DNA of 43,639 bases. It comes from Salinimicrobium xinjiangense DSM 19287. Lineage in GTDB: Bacteria; Bacteroidota; Bacteroidia; Flavobacteriales; Flavobacteriaceae. Location of the stretch: assembly GCF_000423585.1 (NCBI RefSeq), contig NZ_AUIG01000015.1:92981-136619 (forward strand), read 5' to 3'. A program made the position numbers and the translations under genes. The notes under the pieces are model-generated. The model was not told where the DNA came from. It was given only the letters and a program-made list of their open reading frames with translations, and ran no database searches. Shown piece by piece: positions 25,067 to 32,016 of this stretch; the stretch's first letter is position 1; each line of letters begins with the position of its first letter.

Positions 25067-25801
25067 CTAAATTAACTTTTTATTGATGAGACTTAGATTG
25101 GTAAGCGCCAGGAAAAAAGTAATAAAGCTGAGGAAGTAGATGATATCGCGGGTATCGATCACGCCCCGGCTGATGCTTTCGTAATGAGCGTGAATTCCCA
25201 GCTCTTCTATTCCGAATGCGCCGCTGCTAAACAGGTTCAATATGGCAAGGGCTTCAAAGGCGAAATATGCGATGAAGCAAAGGAAGATAGCCAGGATAAA
25301 AGAGACGATCTGGTTGGGAGAAAGTATGGAAGCAAAAATTCCAATTGCGGTATAGCAGGCTCCCAGGAACAGGAGTCCGAAATAGGAGCCGATGATCACT
25401 CCGCCGTCCAGATTACCTTCAGGATTTCCTAAATTCCATATGGCTACCACATAAAGTAGCGTCGGAATTAATGCGAGCACGACAAGGAGCAGCGCTCCAA
25501 AGTATTTTCCTAACACCAGCTGAATGGTGGTAAGAGGTTTGGTAAGCAACAGCTCCAGCGTTCCCTGCCTTATTTCTTCAGAAAAGCTTTTCATGGTAAT
25601 GGCGGGAATCAGAAAAAGAAAGATCCATGGCGCCAGCATGAAAAAAGGTTCCAGGCTTGCAAAGCCGCTGTCCAGGATGTTGTATTCTCCCTTAAAGACC
25701 CAAAGGAACAAGCCGTTGATCACCAGGAACAACCCGATCACCAGATAGCCTATAGGCGAGGCAAAAAATGAATTAATTTCTTTCTTTAAAACTGCGATCA
25801 A
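25067..25801 (-). CDS. gldF: Gliding-motility ABC transporter permease GldF
   Basis: 244 residues with about six membrane segments, an ABC-2 type permease. Motifs are the N-terminal KKEINSFFASPIGYLVIG and the cytoplasmic loop SFSEEIRQGTLELLLTKPLT, both typical of this family. It is co-transcribed with gldG (one-base gap). The start is a TTG directly next to a heptamer array; no ATG is available that would keep the conserved N terminus. Confidence 0.93.
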   Translation of the reverse strand: MIAVLKKEINSFFASPIGYLVIGLFLVINGLFLWVFKGEYNILDSGFASLEPFFMLAPWIFLFLIPAITMKSFSEEIRQGTLELLLTKPLTTIQLVLGKYFGALLLVVLALIPTLLYVVAIWNLGNPEGNLDGGVIIGSYFGLLFLGACYTAIGIFASILSPNQIVSFILAIFLCFIAYFAFEALAILNLFSSGAFGIEELGIHAHYESISRGVIDTRDIIYFLSFITFFLALTNLSLINKKLI

Positions 25802-26057
25802 AATTGAATATTGATTATTTAATATTGATTATTGTATATGGCTTACTTACACGTAAATTCCAATTTTTACCCGCCGAAGCTTCTAGCGGAGGTGGGCCAA
25901 ATTCCAAATTCCAATCCATACATTTTTCCGGCTCCCTCTGTCATTGTATAATGTATATTGAATATTGTATAATGGCTTACTCAGAAGCAAATACAAAATT
26001 TTAACTCACCAATCACCAATCACCAATCACCAATCACCAATCACCAATCACCAATCC
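25802..26057. repeat. Heptamer arrays upstream of gldF
   Basis: From the gldF start codon: ATTGAAT, ATTGATT, ATTTAAT, ATTGATT, ATTGTAT (25803-25837) in register; a second group of similar words near 25940-25975; then CACCAAT units from about 26007. No gene is seen. It must also hold the gldF promoter, which I could not identify. Confidence 0.8.
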
Positions 26058-26276
26058 CCAATTAACCAGCTCCTAACTCACAACCACCAAAAAGATTCCT
26101 CGTCGCAACCTCATTCTCCGAATGAAATTGCTCTGTCGGAATGACAAATTTCAAAAGCACCAAATTCCAAATTCCAAAAAGTGGACAGAGGACAGAGGAC
26201 AGAGGACAGAAAATTCATTATAATGTTCATTATCCAAAAATCCCAGGCACCACATTTATTGAAACAATTTAATTAA
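26058..26276. repeat. Composite repeat block, copy 1
   Basis: About 220 bases: a 'GTCATTCCGAC ... GAGGAATCTT'-type palindromic element on the minus strand, AAATTCC heptamers, AGAGGAC heptamers (26185-26210), ATTCATTATAATG and a GCACCACATTTATTG tail. A second full copy and a third partial copy follow, separated by CACCAAT arrays. Confidence 0.85.
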
Positions 26277-26352
26277 CCAATCACCAATCACCAATCACCA
26301 ATCACCAATCACCAATCACCAATTCACCAATCACCAATCACCAATCACTAAT
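26277..26352. repeat. Heptamer array, CACCAAT type
   Basis: About ten CACCAAT units with one interruption (ATTCACC), linking composite block copies 1 and 2. Confidence 0.9.
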
Positions 26353-26578
26353 CCCCAATTAAACAGCTCCTAACTCACAACCACAAAAAAGATTCCTCGT
26401 CGCAACCTCATTCTCCGAATGAAATTGCTCGGTCGGAATGACAAACTTCAAAAGCACCAAATTCCAAATTCCAAATTCCAAAAAGTGGACGGAGGACAGA
26501 GGAGAGTGGACAGAAAATTCATTATAATGTTCATTATCCAAAAATCCCGTGCAACACATTTATTGAAACAATTTAATT
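26353..26578. repeat. Composite repeat block, copy 2
   Basis: Nearly identical to copy 1 over its full length, with about a dozen substitutions, one extra AAATTCC unit and a changed AGAGGAC tract, which are the differences expected from gain and loss of 7-nt units. Confidence 0.85.
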
Positions 26579-26686
26579 CAAAAATTACCAATCACCAGTC
26601 ACCAATCACTTATCTCAAAATTTTGAATTCTGAATTTTTTATTTTGAATTCTCCTAACCTTGAACCTTGAACTTTACACTTTGAAC
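26579..26686. repeat. Mixed heptamer array 3' of the monooxygenase gene
   Basis: On the minus strand, starting five bases after the TAG stop: GTTCAAA, GTGTAAA, GTTCAAG twice, GTTAGGA, GAATTCA, AAATAAA, AAATTCA, GAATTCA, AAATTTT, GAGATAA, GTGATTG, GTGACTG, GTGATTG. Confidence 0.88.
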
Positions 26687-26691
26687 CAGCG

Positions 26692-26988
26692 CTAAGCGCT
26701 GCTCCAGACCTTATCCACACTCCAGGCTTCAGGTTTACCAGCAAACATTTGCTTCGTCTCGCTCCATACCTCTTTAAAAAGGGAAGAAGTGCGGTAATTT
26801 TCCAGCGCCTCCTCATCCTGCCAGTAACTGTACGTAAAAAATATATTTTTATTGTTCTTATCATTGTAAAGCTCCAGGAACTCACAACCCTCAAAACCTC
26901 TTATCTTTTCTTTATTTCTTTGAAACAACTCCTGAAAAGCTTCAGTTTCTGAAGGTTCAAAAGTCATTTTTACTATTCGTATCAACAT
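26692..26988 (-). CDS. ABM-family (antibiotic biosynthesis monooxygenase-like) protein
   Basis: 98 residues: MLIRIVKMTF starts the first strand; then FQRNKEKIRGFEGCEFLELY, FFTYSYWQDEEALENYRTSS and LFKEVWSETKQMFAGKPEAW. This is the dimeric alpha-beta ferredoxin-like fold of the ABM superfamily, which includes cofactor-free monooxygenases and many proteins of unknown role. I start it at the second ATG, because the five codons before it are unlike the family and run into repeat DNA. The gene is an island between repeat blocks. Its stop codon lies in a perfect palindrome CAGCGCT-A-AGCGCTG (26687-26701). Confidence 0.85.
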   Translation of the reverse strand: MLIRIVKMTFEPSETEAFQELFQRNKEKIRGFEGCEFLELYNDKNNKNIFFTYSYWQDEEALENYRTSSLFKEVWSETKQMFAGKPEAWSVDKVWSSA

Positions 26989-27014
26989 ATAAATAAATTC
27001 CAAATTCCAAATTC

Positions 27015-27271
27015 CAATCCCTAATCACCAATCACCAATCCCCAATCTCCATTTCACCAATCACCAATTCACCAATCACCAATCACCAATCACCAATCAC
27101 CAATCACCAATTCACCAATTCACCAATCACTAATCACCAATTCACCAATCACCAATTCACCAATCACCAATTCACCAATCACCAATTCACCAATTCACCA
27201 ATTCTATAAAGTGGACAGAGAACAGAGGTCCAATCACTAATCCCCAATCCCCAATCTCCAATTCACCAATC
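27015..27271. repeat. Heptamer array, CACCAAT with ATTCACC variants
   Basis: More than 20 units of CACCAAT type, many with an extra T giving TTCACCAA 8-mers, ending in CCCCAAT words. No gene. Confidence 0.88.
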
Positions 27272-27383
27272 TCCAAATTCCAAAAAGTGGACAGAGGACA
27301 GAGGAGAGTGGACAGAAAATTCATTATAATGTTCATTATCCAAAAATCCCAGGCACCACATTTATTGAAACAATTTAATTAAC
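27272..27383. repeat. Composite repeat block, copy 3 (partial)
   Basis: Right half of the composite block only: from AAATTCC heptamers through AGAGGAC units and ATTCATTATAATG to the AATTTAATT end; identical to copy 1 or 2 at almost every base. Confidence 0.85.
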
Positions 27384-27497
27384 CAATCACCAATCACCAA
27401 TTCACCAATCACCAATCACCAATCACCAATTCACCAATCACTAATCACCAATCACCAATCCCCAATCTCCATTCACCAATCCCCAATTATCCAATAG
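27384..27497. repeat. Heptamer array, CACCAAT type
   Basis: CACCAAT, CACTAAT and CCCCAAT units follow composite copy 3, as they follow copy 1. Confidence 0.88.
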
Positions 27498-27681
27498 CAA
27501 CTGACAACCGACAACTCACAACCGACAACTCACAACCGACAACTCACAACCGACAACTCACAACCGACAACTCACAACTGACAACTCACAACTGACAACT
27601 CACAACCGACAACTGACAACGGTCCAAACTCATAACTCTGAACAATCTCACTACTCAATACTCACTACTCAATACTATCTA
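27498..27681. repeat. Heptamer arrays, CAACTCA/CAACCGA then CTCACTA/CTCAATA
   Basis: Seventeen units from 27498 in unbroken register, mostly alternating CAACCGA and CAACTCA (a 14-nt higher-order repeat), then CTCACTA, CTCAATA, CTCACTA, CTCAATA, CTATCTA from 27647. The last unit contains the SAM hydrolase stop codon. On the minus strand the word is TATTGAG/TAGTGAG, almost that found after purC. Confidence 0.95.
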
Positions 27682-28512
27682 TTCAAAATTCACCGTCACC
27701 GTATCCCTGTATTCGAGTCCGAAGAGGGTGGAGGCGCTGCCTACCGTACTCGGATTACTCTTATAAATTGCCAGTTCAATATATCCGCCGGAATTGAAGA
27801 TAGCCAGTTTCTTTCCATCTTCCCGACTAATCATTTCGGCATCAAAATTAATGGCTTCGCTATAGGTGCTATAGATCTCATTAAAGGAAGCTGTTCTCGC
27901 TCTCATATTAAAGCTTCGGCCTTTACCCACCTTATCAAATAATTTTTTTGAAATATTGGTGACCACATTACCATAGTTGTCAATATAGATCACACTGCCT
28001 TTGATCTGGTTCTTTTCTGCATTTATAATCGGCTCCATTTCCTTGATCTGCCTTATTTCCGGAATACTTTTTCCAATTACTTCCAGAGTGCCGCCGCGGG
28101 AGAGATGTCCTGCTACCTTCACGAATACATCCAGTACGGGAAAATTGCTTTGCACCTTGTCGTGAATATTAATTTCCACGATCTTTTCAGGAACAAATTC
28201 CGAAGCGATCAGCGAAAGAATTCCGTTGTTGGCACAGATGAAATAATGTCCGTCGAGTTTTAAGGCGATATGTTTATTTTCCGGAGTAAGTTCAGAATCC
28301 ACACCTATGATATGTATACTTCCTTCCGGAAAACTCTTATAGGCGTTTTTTATGATGTAGGATGCTTCTGTAATATGGAAGGGAGCAATGGAGTGGGAGA
28401 TATCTACGATTTTTGCCGTAGGTAATTCGGTGTAAATTGCTCCTTTAACTGCCCCTGCAAAATGATCTTTTTCCCCAAAATCTGTTGTTAACGTAATGAT
28501 GGCCATGGGCAA
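27679..28512 (-). CDS. S-adenosylmethionine hydrolase (adenosine-forming, DUF62 family)
   Basis: 277 residues. It begins AIITLTTDFGEKDHFAGAVK, the signature of the DUF62/SAM-hydroxide adenosyltransferase family related to fluorinases. Further blocks are PTAKIVDISHSIAPFHITEA, FPEGSIHIIGVDSE and YFICANNGILSL in the N-terminal domain, and VIYIDNYGNVVTNI in the C-terminal barrel. The family splits SAM to adenosine and methionine using water. Two starts, three bases' difference in context (MPM), are possible. It is divergent from phoH; a TAGATTTG box at 28573-28566 fits its promoter. The TAG stop merges into a heptamer array. Confidence 0.9.
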   Translation of the reverse strand: MPMAIITLTTDFGEKDHFAGAVKGAIYTELPTAKIVDISHSIAPFHITEASYIIKNAYKSFPEGSIHIIGVDSELTPENKHIALKLDGHYFICANNGILSLIASEFVPEKIVEINIHDKVQSNFPVLDVFVKVAGHLSRGGTLEVIGKSIPEIRQIKEMEPIINAEKNQIKGSVIYIDNYGNVVTNISKKLFDKVGKGRSFNMRARTASFNEIYSTYSEAINFDAEMISREDGKKLAIFNSGGYIELAIYKSNPSTVGSASTLFGLEYRDTVTVNFE

Positions 28513-28613
28513 TTTCTAATAATATTTTTCCTAACTTAAACCTTTATTTATTTAAGTTTGTATTGCAAATCTAATTATAATAAACTCAATTTTTAAATTT
28601 AATCCAGGCGCTT

Positions 28614-29567
28614 TTGAACGAACTTATCATTGAACTTTCCGAAATAAGTCCGAGGGATTTTTTTGGAGAACAGAATTCACATATTGAGCTGCTGAAAAGG
28701 TACTTTCCGAAGCTTAAAATTGTGGCAAGAGGCAATAAACTTCGCATCTACGGAGACGAGGAAATGCTGGAAGAATTCGATAAAAGGTTCAATATGTTGA
28801 TCGACCACTACGGTAAGTTCAATCGGCTGGATGAGAATGCAATTGAGCGAGTGCTTACCAGCCAGAGCAAAGAAGAGTACGACACCTCAAACGAAAGTGG
28901 TGAGGTGCTTGTGCATGGGGTAAGCGGCAGGATGATCAAGGCACAGACCGCTAACCAGCGCCGCCTCGTGGAGCTGATGCGCAAGAATGATATGGTCTTT
29001 GCTATTGGTCCCGCCGGTACCGGAAAAACCTATACCGGGGTTGCTCTTGCGGTAAAAGCCTTAAAAGAGAAACAGGTAAAAAGGATCATTCTTACCAGGC
29101 CGGCCGTGGAAGCAGGGGAGAACCTAGGATTTTTACCCGGGGACCTTAAAGAAAAACTGGATCCTTACATGCAGCCCTTATATGATGCGCTGCGGGATAT
29201 GATCCCTCACGAAAAGCTGGAAAGTTATATCGAGAAAGGAGTGATACAGATCGCTCCTCTTGCATTTATGCGCGGTAGAACCCTTGATCATGCTTTTGTG
29301 ATCCTTGATGAGGCGCAGAATACCACTCATGCACAAATGAAGATGTTCCTTACCCGGATGGGGAAGAGTGCAAAATTCATGGTGACGGGTGATCCCGGAC
29401 AGATCGACCTTCCAAAAAGGGTAATTTCGGGACTCAAGGAAGCTATCCTCGTTTTGCAGGACGTTGACGGGGTTGGAATAATTCATCTGGATGACAAAGA
29501 TGTAATCCGCCATAAGCTGGTTAAGAAGATCATCGCCGCTTATAAACGCATAGAAAACGCTGAATAA
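28614..29567 (+). CDS. PhoH-family ATPase
   Basis: 317 residues. The N-terminal region has LNELIIELSEISPRDFFGEQ and a KH-like segment. The P-loop ATPase domain has Walker A GPAGTGKTY near residue 130, GENLGFLPGDLKEKLDPYMQ, Walker B FVILDEAQN and VTGDPGQIDLP. PhoH proteins are linked to RNA metabolism and are often near ybeY; that gene is not here. The start is TTG, as no ATG precedes the conserved N terminus. Followed by a terminator and purC. Confidence 0.93.
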   Translation: MNELIIELSEISPRDFFGEQNSHIELLKRYFPKLKIVARGNKLRIYGDEEMLEEFDKRFNMLIDHYGKFNRLDENAIERVLTSQSKEEYDTSNESGEVLVHGVSGRMIKAQTANQRRLVELMRKNDMVFAIGPAGTGKTYTGVALAVKALKEKQVKRIILTRPAVEAGENLGFLPGDLKEKLDPYMQPLYDALRDMIPHEKLESYIEKGVIQIAPLAFMRGRTLDHAFVILDEAQNTTHAQMKMFLTRMGKSAKFMVTGDPGQIDLPKRVISGLKEAILVLQDVDGVGIIHLDDKDVIRHKLVKKIIAAYKRIENAE

Positions 29568-29582
29568 AAATAACATTTTTGG

Positions 29583-29606
29583 GACCTCACTGCCGTGGGG
29601 TCTTTT
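29583..29606 (+). terminator. Terminator between phoH and purC
   Basis: GACCTCAC-TGCC-GTGGGGTC followed by TTTT, 16 bases after the phoH stop. Confidence 0.7.
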
Positions 29607-29625
29607 ACTTTAGATAAACATTTCC

Positions 29626-30573
29626 ATGAATACGATTACCAGTACCAATTTTGAATTTCCCGGCCAGAAATCTGTTTATAAAGGAAAAGTCCGCGATGTA
29701 TATACCCTTGAAGACGACCGGCTGCTGATGATAGTGACAGACAGACTTTCAGCATTTGACGTGGTGATGCCTAGGGGAATTCCCTATAAAGGCCAGATCC
29801 TGAATCAGCTCGCAACTAAAATGATGAAAGCCACAGAAGATCTGGTGCCTAACTGGCTGGAAGCAACTCCCGATCCTAATGTGGCAATAGGGCAGAGGTG
29901 CGAACCTTTCAAGGTGGAGATGGTCATTCGCGGCTATCTCGTGGGACACGCAGCCCGGGAATATGCCGGTGGAAAACGCAGCCTTTGCGGAGTACACCTG
30001 CCCGAAGGCATGAAGGAAAATGAAGCTTTTGCCGCCCCAATCATTACTCCGACTACCAAAGCAGAATCGGGCGAACACGACATGGATATCTCCAGAGAAG
30101 AGATCCTGAAAAAAGGAATTGTTTCTGAAGAAGATTATAACACCCTGGAACTGTACACCCGACAGCTGTTCCTCCGCGGCAGCGAACTGGCAAAGAAAAA
30201 CGGACTCATCCTGGTCGATACCAAATATGAATTCGGAAAAACTGCGGAAGGGGAAATAGTTCTCATAGACGAAATACACACGCCCGATTCTTCCCGCTAT
30301 TTTTATGCGGAAGGTTACCTGGACAGATTGGCATCGGGAGAACCGCAGAAGCAGCTTTCCAAGGAGTTTGTGAGACAGTGGTTGATCCAAAACGGATTCC
30401 AGGGAAAGGAAGGCCAGCAAATTCCGGAAATGACAGATGAGTACATCAATTCAGTTTCCGAACGTTATATAGAACTCTACGAACAGATCACAGGAGAAAC
30501 TTTTATTAAAGCTGATATTACCAATATTGAGGAAAGGATCCAGCGGAATGTTTTGGAGTTTCTTGGGAGGTAG
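29626..30573 (+). CDS. purC: Phosphoribosylaminoimidazole-succinocarboxamide (SAICAR) synthase
   Basis: 315 residues, the longer form usual in this phylum. SAICAR synthase joins CAIR and aspartate with ATP in purine synthesis. Motifs: [11 protein letters not shown] near the start, [59 protein letters not shown], and [10 protein letters not shown] near the end. The TAG stop is followed without a gap by a 12-unit heptamer array. Confidence 0.97.
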   Translation: MNTITSTNFEFPGQKSVYKGKVRDVYTLEDDRLLMIVTDRLSAFDVVMPRGIPYKGQILNQLATKMMKATEDLVPNWLEATPDPNVAIGQRCEPFKVEMVIRGYLVGHAAREYAGGKRSLCGVHLPEGMKENEAFAAPIITPTTKAESGEHDMDISREEILKKGIVSEEDYNTLELYTRQLFLRGSELAKKNGLILVDTKYEFGKTAEGEIVLIDEIHTPDSSRYFYAEGYLDRLASGEPQKQLSKEFVRQWLIQNGFQGKEGQQIPEMTDEYINSVSERYIELYEQITGETFIKADITNIEERIQRNVLEFLGR

Positions 30574-30657
30574 TATTGAGTAGTTAGTATTGAGTAGTTA
30601 GTATTGAGTAGTTAGTATTGAGTAGTTGGTATTGAGTAGTTAGTATTGAGTAGTGAG
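30574..30657 (+). repeat. Heptamer array, TATTGAG/TAGTTAG (12 units)
   Basis: Twelve units in unbroken register starting on the base after the purC stop: TATTGAG alternates with TAGTTAG (one TAGTTGG, one TAGTGAG). The 14-nt higher-order unit matches, in inverse, the array next to the SAM hydrolase stop. Confidence 0.97.
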
Positions 30658-31486
30658 ATATTCCAGTAACAGGATTCCTCAAACTTTATCTTTTCTGCGC
30701 GACCTTAACTAATTATCAGGCTGAGCTGTTTTCACGTCCGGGAGGACGGGAAAATATGGTCGAAGCCGGGTTTGAACAAAGAATTTTTGGAAGAGATGGG
30801 TCTGAGGTGCTAATAAATTCTTCAGCCGTCGCTGCCTCAGCGAGACATCGAATTCTGACATCAAAGGTTTCCTGCAGATCTCGCCGATCTGCGCAGATAT
30901 AACTGAACTCTTAAGAACCCGCAACCAGCAACCCTCACCTCGCAACCCGGAACCCACAACTGCCTACTTTACACTGCCTACTGCCTACTTTTCAGATCAA
31001 AAGTTTGCCTCTAATTTCCTGGCTCTTGATTCTATTTTTTCCCAACTGCCCACCCCGCCTTGCAGTCACCCCTGCTGGCCGGCCGGCGGGTCTCCGAAGC
31101 AGGGGACGTTTCCGACGAAAATTTTGGTCGAAATATTAGTTTGGGATACCTGATCATAACTATAAAAACCTACAAGGTCAAAAAAAGACCTTGCAGGTTA
31201 ATTTTGAGCTCTCAACCCGCAACTGCCTACTAAGCACTGCGCACTGCCTACTTTTTCCTGATCACTGACCACAGACCACTATCATATGACCAAAATTAAC
31301 TATGTAATTGCAATCGCAGATGTGTCGCCCCTCCGGGGCTCTTTGTGGCAGGGGCATTTTTTGATCCCGGTGTTAAAACACCGGGCTACCCATATTTCCC
31401 CCCTCCGGGGCTTTTTTCCAGTCCGCATAAAATCTTCTACATCTATATTCCGCGGTAATCCCGCTGTTCAGCGGAGGAATTACTGA
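30658..31486. other. Spacer of palindromic elements
   Basis: About 830 bases without a gene. It has a CGTCC-GGGA-GGACG hairpin near 30735; a GATCTCGCCGATCTGCGCAGAT-type element near 30880; ACTGCCT heptamers near 30960-31000 and 31210-31250; CCCCTGCT/AGCAGGGG arms near 31068-31103; the CCTACAAGGTC hairpin copy 3; two CCCCTCCGGGG palindromes; and CCCGGTGTT-AA-AACACCGGG (31366-31385). Confidence 0.7.
31167..31199 (-). repeat. CCTGCAAGGTC hairpin, copy 3 (inverted)
   Basis: AACCTACAAGGTC, seven-A loop, GACCTTGCAGGTT: the same element as the two copies near 21.4 and 21.8 kb, in the opposite orientation. Confidence 0.8.
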
Positions 31487-31510
31487 CACTGACCACTGAT
31501 CACTGACCAC
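31487..31510. repeat. Heptamer array, GTGGTCA/GTGATCA type
   Basis: On the minus strand, from the base after the TAA stop of the small lipoprotein: GTGGTCA, GTGATCA, GTGGTCA, then GTGTCA. Short but exactly phased to the stop. Confidence 0.85.
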
Positions 31511-31843
31511 TTATTTAACCTCATGCACCAACAAATACACCGGTCCGCCGCTGAGTGGATAGCCTTCGATCTTTTCGGCTACAATGGTGACTTCTTCATC
31601 TAAATAATCATCCAGATCTACAGTTTCACTTTTAAGTGCATAAAATTCATCGTTGGCAGTGGTTATGGTATGGGTGCCGTACTGATAGGAGGTGATTCCC
31701 TGTTTCTGAATGGTTCCGGTAATTTCCATAGATTTTTCATTTATAACAGCCGAAGCAGATCTGTCTTCCTCAGTAACAGTACCACAGGTGGCTGTAAAAA
31801 GAATTAAAAAACTGCCGAAAAAGAATGAAATAAGCGTTTTCAT
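31511..31843 (-). CDS. Small lipoprotein, OB-fold-like
   Basis: 110 residues. Signal peptide with lipobox TATC (Cys20). The mature part (MEITGTIQKQGITSYQYGTH, FYALKSETVDLDDYLDEEVT, VYLLVHEV) has the strand order of small OB-fold stress-type lipoproteins. This fold call rests on pattern only. It is divergent from the TonB receptor gene; function unknown. Confidence 0.75.
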   Translation of the reverse strand: MKTLISFFFGSFLILFTATCGTVTEEDRSASAVINEKSMEITGTIQKQGITSYQYGTHTITTANDEFYALKSETVDLDDYLDEEVTIVAEKIEGYPLSGGPVYLLVHEVK

Positions 31844-32016
31844 AATAAATGGTTGTGGTTGTATTTCAGTAAATCTAAAAGAAAAAGATCAAATAGGGGC
31901 AGCTGGCACCAATAAAATAAAGGAATGGAAAAAAAATTAACGGATCTATGTTAAAAAATGTTAACAATCAATATTTATGCTATATTCACTGTACCTAAAC
32001 TTATTAATTCATAAAT

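Noticed and set aside
27015-27623. Possible CRISPR array
   Set aside because: Units are 7 or 14 nt with no spacers, no cas genes nearby; these are simple tandem repeats.
31286-31486. 66-codon plus-strand frame with PLRG motifs
   Set aside because: It encodes only the CCCCTCCGGGG palindromes of a spacer element.
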